This document shows, in pieces, positions 50,042 through 61,819 of a stretch of 64,000 nt of DNA; the stretch's first letter is position 1; each line of letters begins with the position of its first letter. Source of the DNA: Mycobacterium colombiense CECT 3035 (GTDB lineage Bacteria; Actinomycetota; Actinomycetes; Mycobacteriales; Mycobacteriaceae); NCBI RefSeq assembly GCF_002105755.1, contig NZ_CP020821.1, forward strand, positions 4,216,001 to 4,280,000. The letters are read 5' to 3'. Below the pieces are notes generated by a model. That model did no database searches, was not told the DNA's origin, and saw nothing but the letters and a program-made list of their open reading frames with translations. Made by a program: the position numbers and the translations under genes.

Positions 50042-50249
50042 CCACTCGCGCCGCGACGACGCGCAGCGGAGCCGATGAGAAGGAGTGGCGCTTATGACCG
50101 CGCTGGCGACGATGAAGAGCGAAGCGATGAAGAGGAGTGGCGCACATGACCGCGCTGGCGACGATGCAGAGCGAAGCGATGAAGAGGAGTGGCGCACATG
50201 ACCGCGCTGGCGACGATGCAGAGCGAAGCGATGAAGAGGAGTGGCGCAC
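50042..50249 (+). repeat. MIRU-type 52-bp tandem repeat between treS and mak
   Basis: Three 52-bp units starting at 50094, 50146 and 50198 (units 2 and 3 identical, unit 1 one base different) plus a degenerate unit at 50042-50093. Each unit begins ATGACCGCGCTGG and ends AGGAGTGGCGCAC, so each carries a Shine-Dalgarno-like sequence just before the next ATG; the last one serves mak at 50250. Position between treS and mak corresponds to MIRU locus 2 of M. tuberculosis. Confidence 0.9.
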
Positions 50250-51599
50250 ATGACTCAGCCGGCCAAGCTGCCCTGGTCTGAGTGGCTTCCACAGCAACGC
50301 TGGTACGCCGGGCGCAACCGCGAACTGACCGGCGCCGAGGCAAGCGTGGTCGTCCCGCTCGACGACGGCCTGGACCTGGTGCTCGTCGACGCCGACTACG
50401 CCGACGGTTCCCGGCACCAATACCAGGTGATCGTGCGCTGGGATGCCGCCCCGGTCTCCGAGTACAGCGGCGTCGCGACCATCGGCGCCGCCGAGGACCG
50501 GACCGGCTTCGACGCGATGTATGACGCCGACGCGCCGCGGTTTCTGCTGTCGCTGATCGACTCGTCCGCCTCGCGTGGCAACGCCTCGGGCGCCGAGGTG
50601 ACATTCGCCAAGGAACCGGATGCGGTGCTCCCGCTCGAGGCGATGGCCCACGTGTCGGACGCCGAGCAGTCCAACACCAGCGTCATCTTCGACCGAGACG
50701 CCATCTTCAAGGTCTTCCGCCGGGTCAGCAGCGGCATCAACCCCGACATCGAGCTGAACCGCGTGCTGGGCCGGGCGGGCAACCCGCACGTCGCGCGGCT
50801 GCTGGGGACCTACGAGATGACGGGTTCGGACGGCAGCGCCGACACGGCGTGGCCGCTGGGCATGGTGACCGAGTTCGCCGCCAACGCCGCCGAGGGCTGG
50901 GCGATGGCCACCGCCAGCGTCCGCGACCTGTTCGCCGAGGGTGACCTGTACGCGCACGAGGTCGGCGGCGACTTCGCCGGTGAGTCCTACCGCCTCGGCG
51001 AGGCGGTGGCGTCGGTGCACGCCACCCTCGCCGAAACCCTCGGGACCTCGCAGGCCGCCTTCCCGGTGGACAATGTGCTGTCGCGGCTGTCGGCGACCGT
51101 GGCGCTGGTGCCCGAACTCAGCGAGTATGCGGCGACGATCGAAGAGCGCTTCCAGAAACTGGTCACCGAGCAGATCACCGTGCAGCGTGTCCACGGCGAT
51201 CTGCACCTGGGCCAGGTGTTGCGCACGCCGGAGCGGTGGCTGCTGATCGATTTCGAGGGCGAACCGGGGCAGCCGCTCGAGGAGCGACGCGCGCCCGATT
51301 CACCGTTGCGCGACGTGGCCGGCGTGCTGCGGTCGTTCGAGTACGCCGCTTACGGGCCGCTGGTGGACCAGGCGGACGACAAGCAGTTGGCGGCGCGCGC
51401 CCGCGAATGGGTCGAACGCAACCGGACGGCGTTCTGCGACGGCTACGCGGCCGCCTCCGGGATCGACCCGCGCGACTCGGCGCCGCTGCTGGCCGCCTAC
51501 GAGCTGGACAAGGCCGTCTACGAGGCCGGCTACGAGGCGCGGCACCGCCCGAGCTGGCTGCCGATTCCATTGCGCTCCATCGCTCGTCTGTCGGGCTAG
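50250..51599 (+). CDS. mak: Maltokinase (maltose-1-phosphate forming)
   Basis: 449 residues, like Rv0127. Opens [20 protein letters not shown], has a kinase-like fold with [34 protein letters not shown], the catalytic [14 protein letters not shown] (HGDxHxxQ) and metal-binding [12 protein letters not shown], ending in [28 protein letters not shown]. Phosphorylates maltose from TreS with ATP, feeding GlgE alpha-glucan synthesis. ATG 50250 is the last ATG of the tandem repeat; GTG 50241 is an in-frame alternative. Expression may depend on repeat copy number. Confidence 0.95.
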   Translation: MTQPAKLPWSEWLPQQRWYAGRNRELTGAEASVVVPLDDGLDLVLVDADYADGSRHQYQVIVRWDAAPVSEYSGVATIGAAEDRTGFDAMYDADAPRFLLSLIDSSASRGNASGAEVTFAKEPDAVLPLEAMAHVSDAEQSNTSVIFDRDAIFKVFRRVSSGINPDIELNRVLGRAGNPHVARLLGTYEMTGSDGSADTAWPLGMVTEFAANAAEGWAMATASVRDLFAEGDLYAHEVGGDFAGESYRLGEAVASVHATLAETLGTSQAAFPVDNVLSRLSATVALVPELSEYAATIEERFQKLVTEQITVQRVHGDLHLGQVLRTPERWLLIDFEGEPGQPLEERRAPDSPLRDVAGVLRSFEYAAYGPLVDQADDKQLAARAREWVERNRTAFCDGYAAASGIDPRDSAPLLAAYELDKAVYEAGYEARHRPSWLPIPLRSIARLSG

Positions 51600-51645
51600 C
51601 TTCGCGCGCGCTGCGGGCGCCGCGGCCGTCTGGAAGCATGTCCGT

Positions 51646-52332
51646 GTGCCGACTGACATTTACAACAGCGAGTCGCGGTTGTCGTGGGTGCTAGCGGCGC
51701 TAGCGGGCGTATTGGGGGCGACCGCCTTTACCCACTCCGCCGGCTACTTCGTTACCTTCATGACCGGCAACGCCCAGCGCGCGGTGCTCGGATATTTCCG
51801 CGGCGATGTGCTGCTGTCGGCCACGGCGGGGGTGTTGATCGTCTGCTTCGTCGCCGGCGTGGTGGTTGCCTCGGTCTGCAGGCGGCATTTCTGGGTGGCG
51901 CACCCGCACGGCCCGACGGTGCTGACGACGTTCAGCCTGGCGGCGGCCACCGTGGCCGACGTCGTCGACGAGGGCTGGGAGGAGAATCTGCTCGATTTCG
52001 CACCGATCATGTTGGTGGCCTTCGGGATTGGCTCGTTGAACACATCCTTCGTCAAGGACGGCGAAGTGTCGGTCCCGCTGAGCTACGTGACCGGCACGCT
52101 GGTGAAGATGGGCCAGGGGATCGAGCGCCACATCGCCGGCGGATCCGCTTCGGACTGGCTGGGCTACTTTCTGCTGTTCGCCAGCTTCGCGGTGGGCGCG
52201 ACGGTGGGCGGCTTCATCAGCACGCTGGTCAACGGGACGTGGATGCTGGTGGTGGCCACCGTCGGCTGCGCGTTGACCACCGGCTACACGTATTTCCACT
52301 CCGATCGCCGGGCCCTGCTCGACGAGGCGTGA
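51646..52332 (+). CDS. DUF1275 (YoaK-type) membrane protein
   Basis: 228-residue protein with six predicted transmembrane helices (AALAGVLGATAFTHSAGYFVTFMTGN, AGVLIVCFVAGVVVAS, LLFASFAVGATVGGFIS and others). The F-TFMTGN and SYVTGTLVKMGQ motifs are DUF1275 signatures. GTG 51646. Function unknown; DUF1275 proteins are inner-membrane proteins of unassigned transport or sensing role. A long perfect hairpin follows directly. Confidence 0.85.
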   Translation: MPTDIYNSESRLSWVLAALAGVLGATAFTHSAGYFVTFMTGNAQRAVLGYFRGDVLLSATAGVLIVCFVAGVVVASVCRRHFWVAHPHGPTVLTTFSLAAATVADVVDEGWEENLLDFAPIMLVAFGIGSLNTSFVKDGEVSVPLSYVTGTLVKMGQGIERHIAGGSASDWLGYFLLFASFAVGATVGGFISTLVNGTWMLVVATVGCALTTGYTYFHSDRRALLDEA

Positions 52333-52337
52333 AAAAG

Positions 52338-52379
52338 AGCATCGGCAGTAGCGCTGACCGGTGCGCTACTGCCGATGCT
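52338..52379. terminator. Bidirectional terminator between the DUF1275 gene and fbpC
   Basis: Perfect 17-bp inverted repeat with an 8-nt loop (TGACCGGT), lying between the two convergent genes. Read from the minus strand the hairpin is followed by CTTTTTC, a strong terminator for fbpC; the plus-strand side lacks a good T-run. Confidence 0.85.
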
Positions 52380-52388
52380 GGCTTGGGC

Positions 52389-53420
<1,032 letters not shown>

Positions 53421-53647
53421 CTACCCATCCCAACTTTCATCTGCCGCAGGGTGCGGTCGAATCTGTTCTCGGGGAGTGAAACACAGTGGGAGCGCCGAAT
53501 TCGGTTGTCGCGGCCGGGATGCCAGATCGCGGTTAGCTAACGATTGGGCCTCGCCCAGAAATCGTCACGGTCGGGTCACGATCGGCTCTCGGAACCGTGC
53601 CCCACCTTGTGACGCGACAGCACATGCGCTAACGCATCGGCAACGTG

Positions 53648-54465
53648 TCAGGCAACCAGGCGGCGCAAAAGCGTTGATGCCGTGATGATTCCGAGTACCG
53701 CGGCCACCACCAGCACCGCGATGTCCGCGGGGTTGAACGGGGTGCCGATCAGCAGCGCCCGCAGCGCGTTCACCTCGTAGCTCAATGGGTTGACCTTGCT
53801 CAGCACGTGCAGCCACGCCGGCATCACGTCGACCGGATACAGCGCGTTGGAGGCGAAGAACAGCGGCATGGTGATCGCCTGGCCGATGCCCATCAGGCGG
53901 TCGCGGCTGCGCACCAGCCCCGCCAGCGTCATCGACAGGCAGGCGAAGAAGGCGGCGCCGAGCATGACGATGGCCATTGCCGCGACGATCCGCAGCGGAT
54001 TGACCGTCAGGCCGACACCCATCGCGTACGCCAGCGCCAGCACGCCGACCACCTGGGCCACCGAACGGACCCCGCGGCGAACGCCTTGCCGGTGATCAGC
54101 GCCGACGCGGGGGCGGGCGTCACCATGAGCTTGGCCAACACGCCGGCGTCCCGGTCCCAAATGATTTGTATCCCATAGAAAATGGAGATGAACAATGCCG
54201 ACTGGGCGATGATCCCCGGAGCCAGAAACGCCAGATAGGAGACCGACCCGGTGGGGATGACATGGAGGTGACTGAACGTGGTGCCGAAGATCAACAGCCA
54301 CAGCGCGGGCTGCACCATCCGGGTGACAAGTTCGGTCCGGTCGTGTTGCAGCTTCTGCAGTTCGACGATCGCGAAGGCTCCGATGCGGCTGGACAGCGCG
54401 CCGACGCGTTGCCAGCCGCGCGGGGCGCGAATCAGGGTGCCCGCCATGGCGCTATCAACCGACAC
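53648..54465 (-). CDS. ABC-2 type export permease (DrrB-like), frameshifted
   Basis: About 270 residues in six transmembrane helices. First part: FAIVELQKLQHDRTELVTRMVQPALWLLIFGTTF and LAFLAPGIIAQSALFISIFYGIQIIWDRDAGVLAKLMVTP; second part: VGVLALAYAMGVGL, MPLFFASNALYPVDVMPAWLHVLSKVNPLSYEVNALR. The frame breaks near 54072 after GKAFAAG because one G is missing from a GGGG run. Two starts are possible: GTG 54465, overlapping the ATPase stop by 11 nt, or ATG 54447. With the ATPase it would form an exporter of the daunorubicin-resistance type; substrate unknown. Confidence 0.88.
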
Positions 54466-55285
54466 GGCGCGCCACCTTTCTGCTGGAACGGATTTCGCGA
54501 ATGGACCCATTTACCTCCGATGAATCGTCGTCTTCGTCCAGACCCGATGCCGCGTAGTGGCGGAACACGTCCTCGAGGGTGGCCGACGGCGATACCGTCG
54601 CCTTCAACTTGTCGGGGGTGCCGACGGCGCGCAGTTGACCGCGGTGCATCAGGGCGACCCGGTCGCACAGCGCGTCGGCCTCCTCCATGTAGTGGGTGGT
54701 CAGCAGCACCGTCATGCCGAACTGTGCCTGCATCTTCTGCACCTGCGCCCACACGCCGTCGCGCGCGATGGGATCCAGGCCGACGGTCGGTTCGTCGAGC
54801 ACCAGCAGCGACGGGCGGTTGACCAGCGCCTGCGCCACCTCGAGACGGCGCACCATGCCGCCGGAGTAGGACGACGCCAGCCGGTCGGCCACCTCGATGA
54901 GGTCCATCGCGACCAGCGCCTGGTCGACGCGGTCGGCGCGCTCGTTGCGCGGCACCCCGTACAACCGCGCGAACCAGGCCACGTTCTGTCGTCCGGTCAG
55001 TGCCGGCTCGATCGAAAGCTGTTGCGGCACATAGCCGATATTGCTTCTGATATCGGTGGTCTGGCGGCGCGCGTCCATTCCGAAGATGCGCAGTTCGCCG
55101 TGCTGGACCGGGGTCAGCGTGGTCAGCATCCGGACCATGGTCGTCTTACCGGCGCCGTTGGGCCCCAGCAGGCCCATCGTCTCGCCGGGCCGCACGTGCA
55201 GCGTCACATCGTCGACGGCGGTGAACTGACCATAGCGATAGGTCAGGTTGCGGGCGTCGACCGCCATCGGCAGCGATCCACTCAT
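54455..55285 (-). CDS. ABC transporter ATP-binding protein (DrrA-like)
   Basis: 276 residues from ATG 55285. Walker A GPNGAGKTTM, Q-loop YVPQQLS, signature SYSGGMVRRLEVAQAL, Walker B LLVLDEPTVGLD, H-loop TTHYMEEAD, and the DrrA-type C-terminal GTPDKLKATV. Its ATG overlaps the MarR stop by 4 nt, and it overlaps the permease start, so marR-ATPase-permease form one operon. Probable drug or lipid exporter, regulated by the MarR protein. Confidence 0.9.
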   Translation of the reverse strand: MSGSLPMAVDARNLTYRYGQFTAVDDVTLHVRPGETMGLLGPNGAGKTTMVRMLTTLTPVQHGELRIFGMDARRQTTDIRSNIGYVPQQLSIEPALTGRQNVAWFARLYGVPRNERADRVDQALVAMDLIEVADRLASSYSGGMVRRLEVAQALVNRPSLLVLDEPTVGLDPIARDGVWAQVQKMQAQFGMTVLLTTHYMEEADALCDRVALMHRGQLRAVGTPDKLKATVSPSATLEDVFRHYAASGLDEDDDSSEVNGSIREIRSSRKVARRVG

Positions 55286-55740
55286 GATCGCCGCTCTCGC
55301 AGTTTTCGGGTCATCGTGTCGAGGACCTCCAATCCCTTTGTCAAAGCCTCGATTTGGTCGTCGTCGAGCTCGTCGATCACTTCGGAGAGCAGCGCCCGCC
55401 GGGTGGCGCGGGACGCGTCGACGACCTGCTGGGCGGGCTCGGCGAGCCGGAGTTCGCACACCCGGCGGTCGGTGTCCCCGGCGGTGCGCAGCAGCAGGCC
55501 GCCGGACACCAGCTTGGTGACCAGCGTCGAGGCTGTGTTGGGCACCAGCCCGAGTTCGGCGGCCGCGGCGCTGACCGAAATCCCCGGGCGGCGTCCGACC
55601 AGCCACAACAGCTCCGACTGCGACTCGGAGAGCCGCGACGAATCGAACCCGCGGCCGGCCGACCTGCGGAGTTGGCGGCGAAACCTGCCGACCACGCCGA
55701 ACAGGTCGCCCGCCACATCAGTGCGCGATTTCATATGCAC
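55282..55740 (-). CDS. MarR-family transcriptional regulator
   Basis: About 150 residues with a winged helix-turn-helix (LSESQSELLWLVGRRPGISVSAAAAELGLVPNTASTLVTKLVSGGLL) and wing RTAGDTDRRVCELRL, flanked by dimerisation helices. GTG 55740 or ATG 55734. First gene of the exporter operon; such regulators usually bind their own promoter and are released by drugs or lipids. Confidence 0.88.
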   Translation of the reverse strand: MHMKSRTDVAGDLFGVVGRFRRQLRRSAGRGFDSSRLSESQSELLWLVGRRPGISVSAAAAELGLVPNTASTLVTKLVSGGLLLRTAGDTDRRVCELRLAEPAQQVVDASRATRRALLSEVIDELDDDQIEALTKGLEVLDTMTRKLRERRS

Positions 55741-55742
55741 CC

Positions 55743-55796
55743 ATAATACCTCTGTAGCCGAGCTATCTATGTGTGGAAGCTATGTAGCAGGTATGT
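55743..55796. promoter_or_regulatory. Candidate MarR operator/promoter
   Basis: AT-richer stretch upstream of the marR gene with repeated GCTAT-TATG elements and an imperfect inverted repeat (TACCTCTGTAGC versus GCTATGTAGCAGGTA). Weak but located as expected. Confidence 0.3.
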
Positions 55797-55801
55797 ACCC
55801 G

Positions 55802-56299
55802 TTACCTGGGCAGACGATGCAGCTCAACGTCGGTCAGCGCGCCGCCGTCGACGCGCGCGGTCATGTAGGTGCAGAACGGTTGGCGGCGCCGATCCGTCGG
55901 CGACCCGGGATTGAGCAGTCGCAACCCGGTGCCGGTGGTGGTGTCCCACGGGATGTGACTGTGCCCGAACACCAACACCGCGCTGTCGGGGTAGAGCCGC
56001 GACATTCGGGCGTCGCGCCCGGTCGCGGCGCCGGTCTCGTGCACGACGGTGAATCGCACCCCGGCCAGGTTCACGTCCGCGCGTTCGGGCAGCCGCGCCC
56101 GCAAGGCCGGGCCGTCGTTGTTTCCCCAGCAGCCCACGACCCGGGCCGCCCGGGCTTCGAGCTCATCGAGGAACTCGGGCGCGATCCAGTCGCCGGCGTG
56201 CACGACGACGTCGGCCGCGGCAACCTCGTCCCAGACCGCCGCGGGCAGGTCGCGGGCGCGTTTGGGAATGTGGGTATCGGCAATCAGCAGCAGCCTCAC
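55802..56299 (-). CDS. YfcE/MJ0936-type metallophosphoesterase
   Basis: 165 residues with all five metal-binding blocks of small calcineurin-like phosphodiesterases: IADTHIP, VVHAGDW, VGCWGNNDG, FTVVHE and VFGHSHIPW. GTG 56299. Cytoplasmic phosphodiesterase, natural substrate unknown. Same strand as the mmpS-mmpL pair upstream but separated from it by 24 bp, so perhaps part of that transcript. Confidence 0.88.
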   Translation of the reverse strand: MRLLLIADTHIPKRARDLPAAVWDEVAAADVVVHAGDWIAPEFLDELEARAARVVGCWGNNDGPALRARLPERADVNLAGVRFTVVHETGAATGRDARMSRLYPDSAVLVFGHSHIPWDTTTGTGLRLLNPGSPTDRRRQPFCTYMTARVDGGALTDVELHRLPR

Positions 56300-56323
56300 A
56301 GCCCCATCTTGCGCCCGCGATCG

Positions 56324-59238
56324 TCAGCTCGGCGACGGAGCCAGGGCCGGATCGGGTTCGCTCTTCGCCCGGTCCGTCGCCTCACCCAGTAAGAGCGACC
56401 GAACGACGCGACGCGGACCGAAGGGCCGGAGCATGGAGCTGGCGGGCCGTGGCCGCACCCGTATCGGCCACCAGAACCAGCGCCCGAGCAGTGCCGCGAC
56501 CGACGGCGTCATCAACGACCGCACGATCAGCGTGTCGAACAGCAGCCCGAGTCCAATCGTGCTGCCGGCCTGGCCGATCGAGCGCAGGTCGCTGGCGACC
56601 ATCGACATCATCGTGAAGGCGAACACCAGGCCCGCCGAGGTGACGACGCCACCGGTCTCGCCCATCGAGCGGACGATGCCGGTCTTCAGCCCCGCGCCGA
56701 TCTCTTCCTGGAACCGCGACACGAGCAGCAGGTTGTAATCGGATCCGACGGCCAGCAGGATGATCAACCCGAACACCGGTGCGATCCAATTCAATTCGAG
56801 ACCGAAGAGGTGCTGCCACACCAGCACCGAAAGGCCGAAGGCGGCGCCCAGCGACAGCAGCACCGTGCCGACGATCACCAGGGAGGCCACCAGTGCGCGG
56901 GTGATGATCAGCATCACGACGAAGATCAGCGTCAGCGCCGCGAGCCCCACGATCAGCAGGTCGTAATGCGAGCCCGACTGGATGTCGCGGTAGATGGCCG
57001 CGGTCCCGGCGAGGTAGAACTTGGCGCCGGTCAGGTTCGTCCCCTTGACGGCCTGATGCGCGGCGGTCAGCTCCGGCATGACCGCCGAAATTCCGGCCGG
57101 CGTCGCAGGATCCGCCTCGTGGGTGATGATGAAGCGCGCGGCTTTCCCGTCGGGCGACAGGAAGAGCTTCAGGCCGCGCTGAAAGTCGGGATTCTGGAAG
57201 GCTTCCGGCGGCAGGTAGAAGTAGTCGCCACTGCGCGACGCGTCGAAGGCCTGGCCCATCGCGCTGGCTGTGTCGGTCATCTGCTCCATTTGCGTGATCA
57301 GGCCGGAGAAGCTGCTGTGCATCGTGAGTAGCGTCCCCTGCATGGACTGGGCGACGGCGATGATCGGCGGAAACTGGGCCAGCATCTGCGGCAGTATGGC
57401 GTCGACGTTGCTCACGTCTTTGATCAGCGTGGTCATGTTCTCGCTGAATTTGTCCACGCCGTCGATCGCTTCGAAGACCGATCGCGAGGCCCAGCACACC
57501 GGGATGTTGAAGCAATGCTGCTCCCAATACAGGTAGTTGCGGAACGGCCGCGCGAAATCATCGAAATCCGCCAGGTGGTCCCGCATCTCGTTCAGCGTGG
57601 CCTGCATTTCGTGCATGTCGCCGACCATCTGATGCGTCGTGCCGCTCATCTGTCCGAGCAGGCCCTGCATCCGCTGCATCGAGGCGATCATGGCGCCGAG
57701 GTCATCGCCCATCTTGAGCATGTCGTCCGTGCGGTCCTTCATGAACTGAATGTTCTGCCGGATCGGAATCGCCTGCGCGCTGATCTGGAATGGGATGGAC
57801 GTGTGCTCGATCGGACCGCCCAGCGGCCGGGTGATGCTCTGCACCATCGCGATTCCGGGCGATGCGAAGACGTTCTTGGCGATCCGGTCCAGGATGATCA
57901 TGTCGCCGCTGTTACGCATGTCGTGATCGCTCTCGACCATCAGGATGTCGGGATTCATTGTGGCGGCGCTGAAATGGCGCTCGGCCGCCGCATATCCGAC
58001 ATTCGACGGTAGGTTGCGCGGTATGTAGAAGCGATCGTTGTAGCTGACCTTCATGCTCGGCATGATCAGGATGCCGACGATGGCGATGACGACCGAGGTA
58101 GCGAAAACCGCACCGGGCCAGCGCACGGTGGCGGTGCCGATCCGCCGCCAGCCGCGCGTCTTGATCATTCGCCGGGGGTCGAGCAGGCCGAACCGGGTGG
58201 CCACCGCGACGACCGCGGGTCCTGCCGTCATCGCCCCCGCCACGACGATGAGCAGGCCCAGCGCCGACGGGATGCCGAGCGCCTTGAAATACGAGAGGCG
58301 CGCCAAGTGCAGGCAGAACGTTGCCCCGGCGATGGTCAGCCCGGACCCCAAGATGATGTGGTAGGTCCCGCGAAACATCGTGTAGTAGGCGGCTTCTCGA
58401 TCTTGGCCGGCCTGACGTGCCTCTTGATAGCGACCGACGAGAAAAATCGCGTAATCGGTTCCCGCCGCGATCGCCAACGACGACAGCATCGCAACCACGA
58501 ACGTCGAGAATCCCAACAGGCCGGAGTTCCCGAGCAGCGCGACCAGTCCTCTGGCCGTGCCCATTTCGAAGCCGACCATGACGAGAATCAACAGCACCGT
58601 GCTGATCGACCGGTAGGCGATGAACAGCATGATCATGATGACCAGGCCGGTCACGCCCATCATCTTGAACATGCTTTTATCGGCGGCTTCGTTCATGTCG
58701 GTCGTCAGGGCCGCGGGACCCGTGACGTATACCTTCAGTCCGCTGGGCGGATGTGAGCGGTCGACGATCTCGCGGACGGCTTTGACGGATTCGTTGCCTT
58801 CGGTGCTGCCCTGATTGCCCGCCAGGTTGAGCTGGACGTAGGCGGCCTTGCCGTCCCGGCTCTGGACGCCGGCGGCGGTAAGTGGGTCGCCCCATACATT
58901 TTGGACGTGCTGGACGTGTTTGGGGTCGGCCTGCAGCTTCTTCACCAGGCCGTCGTAGTAGTGGCGCGCCTCGTCGCCGAGTGGACCGCTGCTTTCCAGG
59001 ACGATCATCGCGATGCTGTCGGAGTCCGACTCGTGAAAGGTTGCGCCGATGCGCTTGGCGGCGATCATCGCGGGTGCGTCCTGCGGCGACATGGTCACCG
59101 CGTGATTTCGTGCGACCGACTCGATCGGCGGCACAACCACGTTGAGGGCGACGGTCAGCAGGAGCCATCCCAGCAGGATGGGGATGGCGAACGTGCGGAC
59201 GAACCGCATGAACTTCGGACGGGTGTCGTTGTCGGTGT

Positions 59239-59242
<4 letters not shown>
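56324..59242 (-). CDS. MmpL-family RND transporter (MmpL4/5-like)
   Basis: 972 residues, two RND halves: TM1 (FAIPILLGWLLLTVALNVV), a first periplasmic domain, TM2-6 with the hallmark AAGTDYAIFLVGRYQEARQAG, a second, helical/coiled periplasmic domain (~430-700, Met-rich repeats of TDDMLKMGDDLGAMIASMQRMQ type), and TM7-12 with VGSDYNLLLVSRFQEEIGAG. Proton-driven export of lipids, siderophores or drugs. Coupled to mmpS by a 4-nt overlap (ATG 59242 versus TGA), as in the MmpS4/L4 and MmpS5/L5 type. Substrate unknown; regulated together with mmpS from the promoter at 59.7-59.9 kb. Confidence 0.92.
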
Positions 59243-60221
<979 letters not shown>

Positions 60222-60253
60222 CGGCCCGGCCGATACGGAAGGGGGAAGGGCAG

Positions 60254-60868
60254 ATGTCCGCCACCGAGAGTGATCAGGCTGCACCGAAGGTGACGCTGTG
60301 GCTGGACCCGGTGTGTCCCTTCTCGTGGAACACCGCACGGTGGCTGCGCACCGTCGCCGAGCGGACGGGTTTGGCGATCGACTGGCAGCTGATGAGCCTG
60401 GCGGTCCTCAACGAGGGGCGCGAATTGCCGCCCGCGCAGCAGGCCCGGATGCGTGATTCGAAGCAGATCGGCCGGCTGATGTCCGCCGTTGCGCGCCAGC
60501 ATGGCGTCGCGGGCTGGACGGCCGCGTATTTCGCCTTCGGCGAGCGGTACTTCGATCGTTCCGAGCCCGTCGATGCCAACCTCGTCGCGCAGGTCTTGAT
60601 GGCGGCCGGGGCCCGTGGCGCCACGGCGGCCGCGGTATCGGACGAATCGTTGGACGAGTCCATCCGGCAGCAACATCAGGCGGGACAAGACGCGCTGGGT
60701 GAAACCGGCGGCAGCCCCATTCTGCGGATCGGCGAACGCACCTTCTTCGGGCCGGTTCTCACCGGGGTCCCCGCCGCCGACGACGCGTCCGCGCTGTTCG
60801 ATGCCGTCGAAACGTTGGCCCGTACCCCGCAGTTCGCCCAGTTGCAACGGCCACGCACCGCGGCCTAG
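60254..60868 (+). CDS. DsbA/FrnE-family (Rv2466c-like) protein with single active-site cysteine
   Basis: 204 residues, thioredoxin fold with helical insertion. N-terminal VTLWLDPVCPFSWNTARWL resembles mycothiol-dependent Rv2466c, whose active site is CPWC, but here it is C21-P-F-S24, so no resolving cysteine. cis-Pro loop region GGSPILRIG and FFGPVLTGVP are conserved. A monothiol mechanism via mycothiol or a persulfide is plausible (inference). Starts 32 bp after the repressor gene, same operon. Confidence 0.85.
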   Translation: MSATESDQAAPKVTLWLDPVCPFSWNTARWLRTVAERTGLAIDWQLMSLAVLNEGRELPPAQQARMRDSKQIGRLMSAVARQHGVAGWTAAYFAFGERYFDRSEPVDANLVAQVLMAAGARGATAAAVSDESLDESIRQQHQAGQDALGETGGSPILRIGERTFFGPVLTGVPAADDASALFDAVETLARTPQFAQLQRPRTAA

Positions 60869-60920
60869 CCCGGCACCGGGCGATAGTTGGGTACTTCACA
60901 CCCGAAATGAGGAGAAACAG

Positions 60921-61322
60921 ATGACATCGGCATTGAGCACCACGCTGCACACCTCGTTCGAGGATGCGGTGGATCGAACCACGAAAGCGCTGGCGGATCA
61001 GGGTTTTGGAGTGCTGACCACGATCGACGTGAAAGCCACGCTCAAGCAGAAACTCGGCGAAGACATGGAGAACTACCTCATCCTGGGTGCCTGCAACCCG
61101 ACGCTCGCGCATCGCGCGCTGGGCATCCACCGTCAGATCGGCCAGTTGTTGCCGTGCAACGTCGTGGTGCGGTCCGACCCCGCGGGGGAGGCCGATGCGG
61201 TTCTGGTCGAAGCGATGGATCCCCAACTCATGGTCAAGGTGACCGGAGACCAGGCGGCCCTGCAAGAGGTCGCCGACCAGGCCACCGCCAAGCTCCAAGC
61301 CGCGATCGGCGCGCTGGGATAA
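60921..61322 (+). CDS. DUF302 family protein
   Basis: 133 residues matching DUF302: FEDAVDRTTKALADQGFGVLTTIDVKATLKQKLGEDMENYLILGACNP, then AHRALGIHRQIGQLLPCNVVVR. ATG 60921 behind ATGAGGAGAAACAG. DUF302 proteins are often linked to sulfur or redox genes; function unknown. Last gene of the csoR-like operon, 52 bp after the DsbA-like gene. The 61323-61564 gap after it holds only short uninterpretable frames. Confidence 0.85.
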   Translation: MTSALSTTLHTSFEDAVDRTTKALADQGFGVLTTIDVKATLKQKLGEDMENYLILGACNPTLAHRALGIHRQIGQLLPCNVVVRSDPAGEADAVLVEAMDPQLMVKVTGDQAALQEVADQATAKLQAAIGALG

Positions 61323-61564
61323 GTCGCTACCGCAAAGCAGCGCGGCGGGGTCATGGCGCCCCGGCGCTCGACCCGACCGAAAGGTGTTGACTTGCCGACG
61401 CTTTCGACCGCCCCCATTCTGACTCGAGCGGCTGCGACGGTGGATTCAGGCTCGGCATCGAGCGATTACGGCGTTGGCACTCGTGATCGTGGGTATCGCC
61501 GTGGTCCTGTGCGGCCTCTCGTGAGGACCGCCGGGCGACGACTTCGCACTCGGCCCTTGTGGCG

Positions 61565-61738
61565 TCAGTCTTGCCGGCTGCGGGCCTCGGCGCCCGACTC
61601 ACCGGCGTCGAAGGAATCGTCGGAACCCGCCGCACCCACGTACGAGCCGTCTTCCTCGCCCGCGGCGGCGCGGGACTGAGCCTGGTGCGTCTCAGCGTCC
61701 ACGTCTTCCTCGGCTTTGTGGCCCTTGTGATCTGACAT
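61565..61738 (-). CDS. Small acidic hypothetical protein
   Basis: 57-residue ORF starting MSDHKGHKAEEDVDAETHQA, with AAGGAAG 6-11 nt upstream of ATG 61738. Highly charged, Asp/Glu-rich and Gly/Ser-rich C-terminal half (GSYVGAAGSDDSFDAGESG), no cysteine or membrane segment, probably disordered. Good ribosome site and codon quality argue for a real gene. Function unknown; lies 81 bp from the hydrolase on the same strand. Confidence 0.72.
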   Translation of the reverse strand: MSDHKGHKAEEDVDAETHQAQSRAAAGEEDGSYVGAAGSDDSFDAGESGAEARSRQD

Positions 61739-61819
61739 GGTGGCTTCCTTTTCGTTGAACGTCCCGGAGGGATTCCCCCGACGGCCCGCGCGAAACGGTC
61801 AGGCGGCCCGCGGCCGGTG

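Noticed and set aside
50042..50249. CRISPR array
   Set aside because: Units are contiguous 52-bp tandem copies without unique spacers, so this is a minisatellite.
53624..53637. Short inverted repeat ATGCG/CGCAT before the ABC permease stop
   Set aside because: Only a 5-bp stem with no T-run; too weak to call a terminator.
61423..61524. 33-codon open stretch ending in a hydrophobic segment (ALALVIVGIAVVLCGLS)
   Set aside because: Looks like a membrane-helix remnant but has an upstream stop and no acceptable start or ribosome site.
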